DNA of 64,000 nt, taken from NCBI GenBank assembly GCA_029747015.1, contig JAKOGI010001561.1, positions 47,501 to 111,500 on the forward strand. Reading direction: 5' to 3'. The position numbers and the translations under genes are program-made. The notes beneath the pieces were generated by a model. The model ran no database searches. It had not been told where the DNA came from and was given only the letters and a program-made list of their open reading frames with translations. This DNA comes from Carnegiea gigantea. Its lineage: Eukaryota > Streptophyta > Magnoliopsida > Caryophyllales > Cactaceae. Positions 36,520 to 48,364 of this stretch are shown here, in pieces. Within the stretch, counting starts at the first letter, position 1; every line of letters begins with the position of its first letter.

Positions 36520-36533
36520 TGGCTCTAATACCA
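36520..36533 (-). promoter_or_regulatory. EPRV-C primer-binding site
   Basis: Minus strand TGGTATTAGAGCCA, one mismatch from the Met-tRNA complement TGGTATCAGAGCCA. Confidence 0.8.
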
Positions 36534-36574
36534 CTTGAAAAAGGGTTTCGAGTAGTACCTATGAGCAGAAAACT

Positions 36575-36804
36575 ACATGCACAAAATTTAATTTTTCGAA
36601 AGTAAGTTTTTAAGAATTTGGGTCAAATATGCAAATATGAGAAACTTAGGGTCTTTGGTGCAATTTTAAAAATATAAGTTTAGTCAACTCTGGTCCCAAA
36701 AAATGTTTACCCAAAGTTGGATGGACCCAAAAACATTTATTAGAAATTATGGGTTTTGAAAATTATTTGCCATAACCTCGATGGTCCAAAAGATAATTTT
36801 TTTC
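36575..36804 (-). repeat. EPRV-C terminal inverted repeat, right arm
   Basis: Partner of 29707-29905. The outermost bases on the minus strand read GAAAAAAAATTATCTTTTGG, against GAAAAATTTACTTTTTGG at the other end. The arm lies in the leader upstream of the primer-binding site. Confidence 0.75.
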
Positions 36805-36814
36805 CTTATCTTTA
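36805..36814. repeat. 10 bp direct repeat flanking EPRV-C, right
   Basis: cttatcttta, identical to 29697-29706. It is followed by tctcaaaattttaaagg, the continuation of copy B's RT region. Confidence 0.85.
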
Positions 36815-37412
36815 TCTCAAAATTTTAAAGGATTATCAGAGTAGAGTTCCTTGCATAATTACTCCTTTTGTTCAGTAATTTGCCCTTTAATAGATAATTG
36901 AGGTAGGGAGATTATCAGGGTATCTCAATGCAGGCATTATCTTCTCACCACACTGACTGCGTGTAAACTTAATCTTTTGATGAGTGTAAGCCTTAATTTT
37001 TCAATAGGAACTAAGTAACCATTAATTGTAAATATTATTGATTTATGGTATGTGTGCATTGAGAATATAGTCTTTGAAAATTATTTTCAATAATCATATC
37101 ATGACAAGGTTAATCAGTAGCCCATAGAACTGGTATAATGCATTGGACTCCTCCTAATTCTATAGATAACCCTTTTAAGGTTGCATTGTGGCTCATAATG
37201 CTATTATTAGATATCCTCACTTGTAAAGGATTCTTGACTTTTTTCCACATAAATTCTGAAAATAACGATCCTTTTCCAAAGTATGCAGAACAACCACAAT
37301 CTATGTAGGTCGACAATTCATATTCATTATATCCCTCTGAACATACATTTATTAGGATATAGATGCTGTTAGGATTTGTATTAGTGACTTTATAGCATAT
37401 CTCTATAGTCAT
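36815..37412 (-). pseudogene. EPRV-B protease and start of RT region
   Basis: 37412-37110 is an open protease piece. The active-site triplet reads D-C-G (YIDCGCSAYFGKGSLF) instead of D-S-G, a change at a residue conserved in copies A and C. After 37110 the frame is broken up to the point where EPRV-C was inserted. Confidence 0.8.
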
Positions 37413-37463
37413 ATTTTTGGCTAATTCGTCTTCACAGATTGGCTCACTAATAGTTCTTGTCTT

Positions 37464-38260
37464 CTACCCATTGACTTTTCTATCTAGGCTTATACTACGA
37501 CCTATACTGTGTCTTGCGGGTTCAAAACTCATTCTACTCATTTCACTAGTCATACTAATTTTATCATCTTCTTTAAGCTCCTCTCTGGCTAATGAAGACC
37601 CTTCTTCCCATTCTGATCTTATACTCATGCTCCTCAGTAATTGAGGTTTAATGGGAATTTTACCATTCTCATTAATTTTTATCACATTTTTCTTATTGAT
37701 TTTTGTGGGATTAGCAAAGTTAGATATCCAAGACCTATCAATTTTTATCTCTTGTGGATTGGATTTTTATCCCTTAAATCTTTTACATTGGAGTAGAACT
37801 TTCAAAATTTTCAGCCTCTATCATTGTTACCTTAGTCTTTGGATCTATAGTATTATCAAATTTATAGATTATCTTCCAAAATATCCTCAGTGGGTAACCT
37901 CCTCTCTTCATATTCACTCCAACTATTTTTATTTTAAGAGATAAGAAGTTTTTAGCAAATTCATCTTTTAGACTCACATAATATCCAGGTTGACAATGGA
38001 ATCTCACTGATCCATTGCATAAATTAGTCTTAATCCTTGTAATAATTTGATTGCTAAATTGGCATGCGTGATATCACAGAGTAAAGCATAAAGACCAATA
38101 TCCTTAACATAATACTGTATTGGAGTATTTTGAACTTGAATACTTCTAACATGAATATACCTGTACTTTCTATCTTTTTTATGCTTAAGGATGTTTTACC
38201 AATTAATAAGATTAACTTCTCCCATATCATACTCACAATCTTTTATTTCTAAATCTCCTT
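37464..38260 (-). pseudogene. EPRV-B movement protein and linker
   Basis: 38007-37783 gives FHCQPGYYVSLKDEFAKNF and GGYPLRIFWKIIYKFDNTID, the second half of the movement-protein core. 37685-37464 gives the Ser/Arg/Glu-rich linker SMSIRSEWEEGSSLAREELK that precedes the protease. The first half of the core is present around 38160-38050 but frameshifted. Confidence 0.75.
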
Positions 38261-38499
38261 CCATCATTTTACATACATACTTACTCTTCAATTGAAAGAT
38301 GGATTTTTATAGATCATGTCTTTCTGAATTATGGGAAGAACCCAATCTTGTTTGACTTCTTTGTTCACATTGTCTATAACAAATTCTTCTCCTTAAAGAT
38401 CATCGAGATTAATCGAGCCACTTTCCATCATATGACTGGTTTCTTCATAATTACTTTATTCATATTCATCTTCTAGTATAATTTCAACAATTCCTTTGT

Positions 38500-39750
38500 T
38501 GTTATTCAGGATTAGGTCTAATGCATCTTCCTGACTAAGCTCAAAGTAATTTAGGCTACCCAATGTCTGTATAAGCTTGTTATTTTTCCTATTTTTGTGT
38601 TCATTTGCATAATGACCTACTTCTTCGCATGCCTAACACTTATAACTATTTTTCCTAACTAGACAATAAGCGATTTTTCTAAAAAATCTTCATTTTTTGG
38701 GGCTTAGTTTGTTGTAATATTTTCTTTTATATTTCTCATCCCTTTGCTTGTTAAAGCTCGCTTTCTTGTAGAATTTTCTTGTTCTTCTCCTTCCAGGTTC
38801 CTTTCCCCATTGGTGAGGAAAATCCCAACAAGCTAGAAACTGCTCCGTAATTTTCTTTTACTTTTGGAGATCAAGACATTGATCATTAATCCACTTTCTT
38901 AAATAAGAGATTCTTGACCCAAGAGTATCAATGACATCTGCTTTTTCAAACCATACAATATATTTTTTATGAATTATGAAATTTATCATATATGGCAATT
39001 TGTTATAGAACATACCAAGATTGGTTTTGTTATACCCAATTTTGTAGTAATATTAACTAAATTCAACAATATAGTTTTCCAGATGCCTTATATCCCATAA
39101 TTCTATATTATTAATCTTTCTTTGCCATTCTCTATATTTTTCCAGAATCAAGTTTAGCTTCGATAAACTCAATTTCAATTTCTTTACATAAATTTTTGAA
39201 ACTACAGCTAGTGTTTCCACCATTCTTAATGCATTTTTACCACCTTCATTTAATGAATCATATCAGTCAACTACAATATTAGAAAAACTATATTCAATAT
39301 GGTTAGAAAATTTGTAGCAGTCTATGTAGTATTTAGGTTTGTGACACTATTCGTACCTCTTTTCCAATGCTTAAATATTTCTTCTCTATTACGGGCTCAA
39401 TCGATGTTTAAGATATATCCTATTTGGCTAATTGGGGTAAGGCCAATCTCTGCGAATGTCGTAGTTTTCCTTAGGATAAACCCAAAGGTAAAATTGATTG
39501 TACCTCCTGTTAGGACATATCTAGGTCTCATAAAGTGAGTATTTCTTATAAAGTTCTCCAAATTCTTCATCCTTAGAAACAACAATGTTGACTAAATTGA
39601 TATCAATTTCGTCTATGTTGAGTTCTTCTTCAATTTCGTTAATCTTGTCTTCAAACACCATTTTACCATATTTTTATCCAGTTTTCTTCTAACTTCTAAT
39701 AGTAACACATTAAGATCCTCTAGTTTAATTAGTTTCATCTGTTGATATAT
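38500..39750 (-). pseudogene. EPRV-B capsid protein (broken)
   Basis: Collinear with 34750-35970 of copy C. The zinc-knuckle region (about 38645-38600) reads Y-K-C-stop-A-C-E-E-V-G-H-Y-A-N-E-H, so a stop has replaced the tryptophan position and the last cysteine is a histidine. Other pieces of the capsid core are scattered over several frames. Confidence 0.7.
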
Positions 39751-40019
39751 ATTTCTTCTTCTAATTAAACATTGTTTGTCTCTTCATCAGATAATACATC
39801 TTGTTTATTAACTATTGTGCCTATGATTTTGTTTAATTCTTGCATATTTTATTCTTTTTCAAACATATTCTATAGTTCGTCAAGAGTATACTCCATTCTC
39901 TTCTTCTTTTTAGCCGATATTTCACCTAAATTTTCTCCTAATTCTTTTTGGATTTTTATACCATGCAAAGGAAATAGATTTTTACTTTTTGGATTTTGGA
40001 AAAGACATTATGTTGACAT

Positions 40020-40264
40020 GGAGTATTAATACTTGAAGTAGATCTCCTACTATGCCTAATTTTGTTAACTAGAGAAAGATGGATTATAGACCATTGCTTC
40101 TTAATCTTCTTAACTTCTACCTTAATTTTAGCTAATTCGACTTTTAATTCTAAAACTATATTAGTAATATAGTTTTATTGAGGTGCCACTGAAGTAATTC
40201 CTTCCAATGAATGAACAACATGTGAATAATTAGGACCAGGGCAAGTAGGTAATGATTTAAGCAT
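40020..40264 (-). pseudogene. EPRV-B small coiled-coil ORF (one early stop)
   Basis: Same ORF as 36462-36238, starting LKSLPTCPGPNYSHVVHS. One in-frame stop before NYIT interrupts it. The coiled-coil half (IVLELKVELAKIKVEVKKIK) follows. Confidence 0.65.
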
Positions 40265-40313
40265 TAATCACAGTTAATAAACTTAATTAATTATTAATTA
40301 TTTTTGGTCACAT

Positions 40314-40326
40314 CGCTCTGATACCA
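40314..40326 (-). promoter_or_regulatory. EPRV-B primer-binding site
   Basis: Minus strand TGGTATCAGAGCG, matching the Met-tRNA complement over its first 12 bases. Confidence 0.82.
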
Positions 40327-40779
40327 GATGAAAAGGTGGCTTCGAGTAGTGCTTAGGAGCAGAAAACCATATGCACAAAATTAAATTTTTCGAAAGTAAG
40401 TTTTTAAGAATTAGGGTTAAATATGAAAATTTTAAAAAGTTAGGGTACTTTTTGAAATTTAAAAAGTCAAGTTTGGCCACTTTGGGTTTTAAAAACATTT
40501 GCCCAAATTTGGATGGACCTCAAAATATTTACCCAAAATTGTTGGATCAGAAAAATATTAACCTATGCCTTAATGGACCTTGATATAATTTACCCGTTAA
40601 AAGATTGACAAATTTAAAACATTTTTAAAATAAATTGTTAAGGAATTAGGTCCAATTTGTTAGAATTTAAAGTTCGATTTGGATTATCTTTTACACTTTG
40701 CTTTAAAGAATCTTTTTACTAAATTGTTTTCAAGAATATTTTCTGTGCACTTTTCATTTTAGAAAAGGAAATTAGATAC

Positions 40780-41760
40780 TCATTATATATTTTTTTAACA
40801 TCAAAGCAAAAGATTTTTTTCATTTCGTTAACGATAAGATTGTTAATACAATATGGAAAGTCTTCAACCCACACCATACCAGAGTCTACCTATTTTGCTA
40901 GTTTTGATAAAGCATGGGTGTCACACCCTTTACATTCCTTCTAATATGCTTAAATGAAAAGAAATTAAACACTAGACTCAACAATTTGATTGGCATCCCC
41001 AATTAATAAATCAAATATTGTGAGAAATTAGGACTCCCTCCATGCATTATAAACCTTTAAATAGTTAGTCTTGAAGGTGCCACCCATAAACTACTCCGCA
41101 GCCCATAGCAAAGCCCGCTTCAATGCCATAGTTTGAACCATATAAGTCTCCATGACCCCAATAATTTTGTTCCTTATACACCCCAACACCTTTAATCTAC
41201 GATCACAAACTAAACCCCTTATTCCACAAATACAAACTCTTTAAAAACTATAACATTCAAATTAAATTTGATGATGCCCACAGGTGGCTTCTCCTAGGTA
41301 CATCCCACTACCTTTTAATCCTGCACCTACTTCTTGCTTTCCTTGTAGTTTGCTATCTTGAATTCATGTAGCATTGCCTCGAGTTTAACTTTACATGCAT
41401 CAGACCCACGATGTCCTACTGCCAAACCCGATTGTTTCGATTGTAACACAAGTGCCAAGCATAGTAAAGAATAACTTCAACTCATGTCACATCACATTTC
41501 TCTATTCTTCACCCACCTAACTTCTGAACAAGGTCTAGGGAACATGGTAAATATCTTTAACACCACTGCATTGTTTCTATATTTATTCAGCAAAAGGGAT
41601 GTCCATATAATATGTAATAGATGTTTCCTAGCCCATCCACAAAAATCACAACTAGTCTCATCAAAAACCTCCTATTTTTATAAGTTTTCCTTGCATGGGA
41701 TTGTATTCTGACATCCCTTCCATAAAATCCTTCACAAAACCCAAAATCTCAAACTCTAAA
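40780..41760 (-). pseudogene. LINE-type RNase H domain remnant
   Basis: Minus-strand translation across frames gives EKPPVGIIKFNLNVIVFKEF near 41300, ETYMVQTMALKRALLWAAE near 41130 and THALSKLAK then MVWVEDFPYCINNLI near 40880. This order matches the C-terminal RNase H (RVT_3) domain of plant non-LTR retrotransposons. Upstream, CDFCGWARKHLLHIIW near 41650 could be the zinc-binding region that follows RT in such elements. The rest of the LINE is not recognisable and no target duplication was found. Confidence 0.6.
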
Positions 41761-44700
41761 TCCTCCTCCAAATCATAGAATTGACTTACCAAGTAAATCC
41801 CACAAAACAGTCTTCATATTATTATTGGTAGTAAAATAGGTTTTTCGAGGGGTCAAAGTGCAAAGTACGTTTTTCACATTCAATCTAATTATAGAATCAA
41901 ATATAATACAAAATGTGAAAATTAAATGCATTAGTTGTTTTACAAACATTTGTCTCTTTGCATTGGTTCTTTACAACAATGTATAGAGGACAAGACTGTA
42001 ATGTTGTATTTTTTCCTAGTCAATATAAACTTAATGTTAGGTGCCTCCTTTAGGTTAGACACTTCTAGTTACCTTCATAATTTTTTTTCTCCTTTTACTA
42101 TTTATAATTCATGCTTTGATAAACATCAAGTTTAAACTTCTTTCATTGTAGTTGGTGAGATTTGATTAGTTAATTATTATGCATACTCTTTTTTAACTGT
42201 TAAAATGTATTTTAACACAGTGATGAAGTAGGATTTTTTTTATATTTTCAAGAAGTAATTACAGTTGGTATTCTATCATGTTTGTCAAATCAAGTTGTCG
42301 ACTGACTCTTTAGTCTAATTAGTCTAATTATTACATTTAATAGTTGTTTCTAGAGAAACTAAGGTGAGTGAGAAAGGCAGGTTAGGGCTGACAAGCAATG
42401 ATGCATCAGTTTTTGAGGGGTGGTGGCATAACGTGCATGAAAGGTCAACCCCGAGTTTGATTGAGGAAGGCCCCTTTGATGCTTAAGTCAATTAGAGAAT
42501 GAGAAGATGGAAAAGAAGAGAGCAAAGGTAGAAAGAATCTCATTGATTTTGGGAAAACATGATAAGTGTCATCTAATGAATAGTGGAGATAGACTTTTAT
42601 AAAGTTGAAAGATGAGGGTAATCATAGTGTTGGAGTTCGTACCCAAGGGTGGAATGATAATGATCATTTTACCCCCATCACTTGCTCATTTTTCTAAGTT
42701 GTCCAATCTTTGACCATCATTCAACTTTTCACCTAGGATCGCTGACACTTGTCACCCTCTTATTGATAGGCTCAAGAAGACACCAAATATTTAGCCCTCA
42801 CTTCTTGTCTAAATACATCTTGAGCTAAATAGGTGAGATATGGATTGACGCTTTCTCCAAGTATGATTAGTATAATAGGGGATGAAGTGAGGAGGTACAA
42901 TGTTGCTCCTTACTCTTCTCTCTTTGGTAACTTAGTAAGAATGTATTATCCTTCTCCTAGGCATCCCCCAGCCAATTATCAAAGATTGTGCCCTCAATTA
43001 AAAGATTAAGCATAGAGGAAGCTACTTGTTGGTCGAGGGACAAACATTCATTTATGGAGTCTTCTATGCTTTTATCTTTCAGGATGCCAGTCATGTTGGG
43101 TTCACGAATGATGACGTCACCCATAACCTAGCTGAAGTAATCGAGAACCATACATGGGGTGACTTTGAAGCATGGTTGGATGCTCACTGCGACAGGCCGA
43201 TTCAATGCCATGAAGGGAAGGCTCAAGCTCATACTATTGATGATGAAGATCAGATAGAGAGCTTGGGTTTGTCGATGTTTATTCCATTCATTTCCTTTCG
43301 AAAGGGGTGATTGCCCATAGAAAAGATGTGAGAGCTTCTGAAGGATAACATTTAGCCCCATGTTTTCACCTTTGGTGTGACTTTTCTTATTATTATAGCT
43401 CCCTTGTTGTCGCAGCATCACAGTGTCTAAGGGGTAGTGTGGTTCATTTTCTCTTCAGGTGGCTTGCATTGTCGCATTAGTTGTGTGTAATATCCAGCTT
43501 GATTTAGCTTTTCATATGTATAACTTAGTGTTACCATAATATGATTTTGTACTTGTACCTTAACTTCTTTGGGTTAATAAAATTGTTGTTTTGGCAAAAA
43601 TTGCCTCTTCTTTGGCTTTTTATTACTACTATTTTCAAATGTCTTTGTAGCTGTGGTTTTTGTCATACTGATATTTCTTTTATCCGTATTTTGATATGGA
43701 AACTCTGCTTGGTGTCACCAAGCCCAAATTAATGATATCAAGTGAGGGGGGCCTTCTACAAGTCGTTGTTCAACAGAGGGCCGAGAAGGCATGGAGCCAT
43801 TATCCGGGTCGGCAAAATGGTGAATCTGAGTGAGCGAGAGTCTCCTTCTTAGCTCGACTAAGGGCCGAATCTGAGGAAAGGGGCCCCTTCTCAACTCAAC
43901 CAAGTGATAAATCCTTAGCAGGAGAGGGTCTCATCCCGGGCTTGGGTAAGTGCATTGGCTGAAATTTTTTTAAACATGACTAATTATTATGCATAGTGAT
44001 TTAATGATTTCTGTTAGGTTAATTATCTATACCTGATTAATTTTTGCGTGCAATTTGAATGCAACAATTTCAGTATTATCCCTCACGTGATCTTCATGAA
44101 TAATTAAGTGACATTAGAGGAGTTAATTTTGATATTTGATGCTAGGCTAAGTGTGGGAGTTAGCTGGAACTCTCTTTAAGTGAGACAGAAGATGGAAAAA
44201 AAGGAAAACAAAAAAATGGACGAAAGGAAAAGAACAGGTGCCCAACTAGGATGGCAGCCACGACATTGTATCATGGAGGAGGGAAAGAGCTTGAAGCATA
44301 GAGAAGTCACCCCATCCGTCACCCCCGTGTTTCCCATACTTTTCCCACTTTAGAGAGAGAGAGAGAGAGAGCGAAAGAAAGGGAGAAGAATAGCAATAAC
44401 AACAAGAGGAAGATAGCATAAGTAAATCCAGTAAAGGGGTGGTAAATAGAAGAAGGAGAGGAAGGAGGATTGGAGTATGAGCAAAAGCAATTCGTTCAAA
44501 GTTACCCAATTATGCCCTCATCACTTGGAATCAAGGTGTGTAAGCCTCAATTCCTAACCTATTATTAAGCTTAAGATGATTTTTTAACTTAACCATTGAG
44601 TATTGTTTAGCTATGGGAAAATTAGGGTTTGAATTATTTAGTGGGGGGACCTGAATGTGCCCGGTCAATATAATTCGAGATAGTAGTTTCCAAAACTTGA

Positions 44701-46610
44701 TGGGAAACATTTATGTGTGTATGCCTTTGTTTTGGGATATAACTAAAAGGGAGGAAGAGCTGCTGCTTGGTTTAGCGAATCGATCCATATCTGGACCGGG
44801 TTTGTGAACCGGATCACTAAACCACCTGGTTTAGCTCTACTGCCCGTATGTTACGTGCGTATGAGGTGTTAGACTTGCTTTTTTGTATTGATTGTAGGAG
44901 TTGAATTTGTTGAATTAGTTAGTTGAGATGTAGGTTGTCCGTCTATTTAAAGCTCTACACAAAAGTGATTTTGCATTAACTGTGAGCTCAAACCTCCTTG
45001 AACTATCATAAATGTTGTTAGAACCATTATGGAATATTAACTTAAATTAGTTGAATTCTAAAATATTTTAGCAAAGGCCTTCTTAAATTGAAATGTATCC
45101 TCCACATATATATGTGTGGAACCAAGTTAAAAGATTTATTTGACAAAAGTCATTGTCTAGCTTATTTAAACAAAACCCAGTTTGGAAGTGATTTTAATTG
45201 CGTTTAATATTTTTAAAACGAGCCTGAGCATGCAGTTTTGATAGAACATGCATTGGGATCATTTTTAATGACTCAAATGGTGGCGAGCTTTCTTATGAAC
45301 AATAAGGGTAAGGGTTGCCAAACCATTTATTTTGATAGGAGTGGAATGAAATCAAAATCTTAAAGTATTTGAGTCCCTTTTCCATTACAAAGCAAATGGG
45401 ATAGTTTGAAATGTTTTATAGTTAAGAATGCTAGTGCTTGAAGAGGACTCAATCTCGAAAGCAGATCTTAGGATACCTAGCTAAGTGGAAGTCCTAGTTA
45501 GCCATTGACAGTTTAGCTACGACAGTTCAGCTAACTGCTACCCTGATGATGGTAAGAGTCTCACTGACTTTGGGACGCTCAGTGATAGAAAAAGTCGTGT
45601 GTCTAAAGTACCTGCTCAAAGAGACCACTAAATATTAAATTTGATGCCTTAAAAAGAGATTTATTTGGTATAGGTCACCAATCTGGTTGTTTATGAATTA
45701 TTTCAAGCAATTGTTTAAGCAAGTGCTATAAAGTTTATAAAAGTGGGTTGCAACTAAATCAAAAACAGTTTTCCTTTGCGTGGAACAACTTGAACCTAGC
45801 ATTTCTAACTTGTTCAAACATTTTGATGACACATTGCTACCTATACGTATTCTTGAATTTTACGAATGAACTGCACAGCAGAAGAATCTCTCTATCCAGG
45901 GCCTAAAAGTGATTTGGTGCTATAGTTAGGTTAAATAATTCATTATTTTTCCCTTTTTAGCTATTGCTAGTTAAATTGGTTCAGAGTTGGTTGATTAAAT
46001 ACTTGCATCATAATGTGCTATTACTAACTATCGTTCCTTGTGGTTGTTAGTTATTGTGTTATGTGCAAACATTTTGTTTTTCATATGCAAATTATTCATT
46101 AAGCATGTGATAGATCACTTTCCTTCCTTTTTTCCTTATTCCTAGGTTCTGATTGAGCTAAGGTATATGAATAACTCCTTGTTTTTGGATGTAGACCTAT
46201 AACTAGCTATGGGGAAAGGAAGAACCTGTTTATAGGTAACCTGCATCGTTGCTAACTTGTATAAAGAAATATGTCATATGTAAACCGCAAGCATATAGAT
46301 CGGCTCTGAATACTACTCAGTTAAGTGCTACATACTTTTAGGCCAGTCAGAACTTGGTAAAAAGTAGTTAAAACTTGGTCATGCCCTATGTGGGTGACCT
46401 GATGTGGTGATTTGAATTTGCTAAAATCATAATGTATTCCCATACATTTTAGCTCAAGGAAGTTTTAGGTACCTTTAGTCAATATTGTTTATGGGAAGAA
46501 CCCTTGTAGTGTCTATTTAAGAGAGTTTTACACTACCTTAAGTTTATATTCTATGAACTTCATTGGACTACTTCATCTTGGTTTTAGCCTTAGGGGCTTC
46601 TTTGAGGAGC
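41761..46610. other. Unassigned sequence
   Basis: No gene supported. An open frame of 94 codons at 43026-43310 (plus) resembles nothing I know. A TATA-like ttttataaag occurs at about 42594 in a stretch with LTR-like composition. 43740-43940 holds short internal repeats of a gag(a)gggcc...ctcaactc type. The LTR implied by the primer-binding site at about 46.65 kb must lie at the right end of this stretch, but I could not find its start. Confidence 0.4.
44352..44371. repeat. (GA)n microsatellite
   Basis: Uninterrupted ga dinucleotides in a purine-rich region. Confidence 0.9.
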
Positions 46611-46685
46611 CCTGGCAATGTAACATTTCTCTAATGAGAGAGTGTTATTGCATTTGGTGCTTAGTGGTATTAGAACCATAGGTTG
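46611..46685 (+). promoter_or_regulatory. LTR end and primer-binding site of a decayed retrotransposon
   Basis: The run gagagtgttattgca followed by tttggtgcttag and tggtattagaacca has the layout of an LTR 3' end (..CA), a short spacer and a Met-tRNA site (two mismatches from tggtatcagagcca). This suggests a plus-strand Ty3/gypsy remnant extending right from here. Confidence 0.5.
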
Positions 46686-47139
46686 TGTCATTCACCCATT
46701 AATTTACTAAAGCATAAGATGTGTGAAATGTTTTTGGGGGGCGGAGGGTGTACTGAAGTATACACTTACATGTTATAGTGGTGGTGTAGGATGGCGCTCT
46801 GCCTCAAGGATTTTGCATTTATACCCGTTTGGTGGGTTATGTTAAATGTGGTATTCTATTCAATCTATACAGAGTTAAGCAATCATTGAGGACCATTGAC
46901 GGTCGCCTAAAGTCAATGAGTTAGGCACTTTGTTTGAAGGCTATCAACGATGGGTCGTTGAGCTAAGGTCACCGTGAGCCTTTAGTGGTGGACTCCGGTG
47001 GGAACCTTTACCCCATTTACATACTAAGGGATGGTGATGTTTCTCCTATTCGTTGAACCAGCGCTAGACTACTTAAAAGACAACCCCACTAAAGGCAAGC
47101 TATTGTCAATTAGCGTATACAAAATGGGCTAGTGACATC

Positions 47140-47380
47140 TAGTTAAGCTTAGGAAATCTCTAAGGGTATAGGAGAAAGAATAGCCTACAAGGCCACGAGA
47201 TGCTCATTCTTCTTAATAAATCACCCTTAGTTGAAAGACATAGAAGAGTAGCTACCACATTGGTACCCCAAATTAATGCATCTAGGGTTGCTCAACCCCA
47301 ATGCTACGAAGAAACCATGCTTGAGATAAGGGAGTTTATAGACTTGGAGCGTAACTTTGAGTATGCTCCAATGTGACGCC
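47140..47380 (+). pseudogene. Possible gag N-terminus of the same element
   Basis: A plus-strand open run through VERHRRVATTLVPQINASRV and TMLEIREFIDLERNFEYAPM lies about 500 bp after the primer-binding site, where gag would start. No zinc knuckle or pol domain follows. Placement is the only argument. Confidence 0.25.
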
Positions 47381-48364
47381 AGTAGAGTTACTGGCTTCTC
47401 TCTAAGAAGATGAGCTTAAGGATTTAGATTACTTGACCCTGAGAAGTAGAAAGATTCATTAGAGAACGACTCTTGGGATGAAGCCTAGACCAGCCCGACC
47501 TGAAGGCAGAAAAAGGAAGATGTGGACCCTGGTATACTTTGTTGTAATGCTTTAATAAACTAGTTATATCTTTAAATTTTAGTTGAGAATAAGTATAGTA
47601 CATTTCTCTTATGAGACAAAGCTTTGTAATTAAATAGGTTAGCTGTAGCTAGACTACCTACTAGTATATATGGTAGTTGTTTGAACAGCATGTATGCTTC
47701 TAAGTAAATAATATATGGTGTGTATGCAAGTTGTATGTAATTTGCAATTTATTTTTATTACTTCATTGTGTACATCATAAAATTATTTGTAATGTTAACT
47801 ATTAACTCTATACTAGAATTAAGTTCACCTTTATCTGTATGTTATGAATATATGCCTCCATGTTTTTCCAATGAACTACCCCCTGTGCCAACGACTATAG
47901 ATATGATTCGCAAGTTTAACAAACTAAAACCCCTAAGTTTGAAAGATGGCCAGACCCACTAGTCTATAAAGAATGGCTAGATGAAAAATATGTTTGAAAT
48001 AATAGTATGTCCTAAAAAGTTTAATGTGCAAATGCCTACATACCAGTTTAAGCGTGAGATAGAGTAATATTAAGGGACAATCATAGAGTTGTTCAAAACT
48101 ATCCAAAACCAAAACTAGAGCCACAAACCTGTGACTTGAACCGAATTACCGTGTACTCAAACAAAAATATTTAGCTTTTTCAGTTTCGGTACCTGAATTG
48201 ACAATTTTTTGACGTTATTGGATTCGGGTACAGTTTCAGGACTTCGACATTATGGGTGCCCGATGACACAATATTTTTTTTTTAAAAAATAAATATCAGT
48301 ACGATAACCCAGTACCATATTTGATTACCACTTGCAAGAGTTAGCCCAACCCAGTGGTAGACGA
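47381..48364. other. Unassigned sequence
   Basis: AT-rich, with no gene or repeat recognised. It ends where a TGTAAC LTR start appears at 48365. Confidence 0.5.

Larger units (their letters stand above)
29707..36804 (-). mobile_element. Endogenous pararetrovirus copy C, full length (7,098 bp)
   Basis: Complete caulimovirid genome on the minus strand inserted into copy B/D in the same orientation. In viral order: leader arm (36804-36541), Met-tRNA primer-binding site, coiled-coil ORF, capsid, movement protein, aspartic protease, RT, RNase H, unassigned C-terminal region, TATA promoter and leader arm (to 29707). It is bounded by a perfect 10 bp direct repeat. Both ends start GAAAAA and are inverted repeats of each other. 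Frameshifts and stops interrupt the main frames, so it is not functional as it stands. Capsid before movement protein suggests a cavemo-/solendo-like lineage. Confidence 0.88.
23081..40595 (-). mobile_element. Endogenous pararetrovirus copy B/D, twice interrupted
   Basis: One viral genome on the minus strand, made of 36805-40595 (B), 28421-29706 (D right) and 23081-24128 (D left). B stops and D starts inside the same viral motif, cttatcttta, which means EPRV-C was inserted between them. D itself is split by the Athila-like element. Subtracting both insertions leaves about 6.1 kb. Adding the roughly 1.05 kb deletion in the C-terminal region gives about 7.1 kb, the length of copy C. Boundaries at 23081 and 40595 are accurate to a few bases. 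Confidence 0.8.

Noticed and set aside
28421..40595. Tandem head-to-tail viral concatemer (B-C-D as three copies)
   Set aside because: B ends and D begins at the same motif, cttatcttta, and their lengths add up to one genome, so nesting explains it better.
43026..43310. 94-codon plus-strand frame as a host gene
   Set aside because: No recognisable domain, splice structure or partner. The opposite strand is open as well. Left as unassigned.
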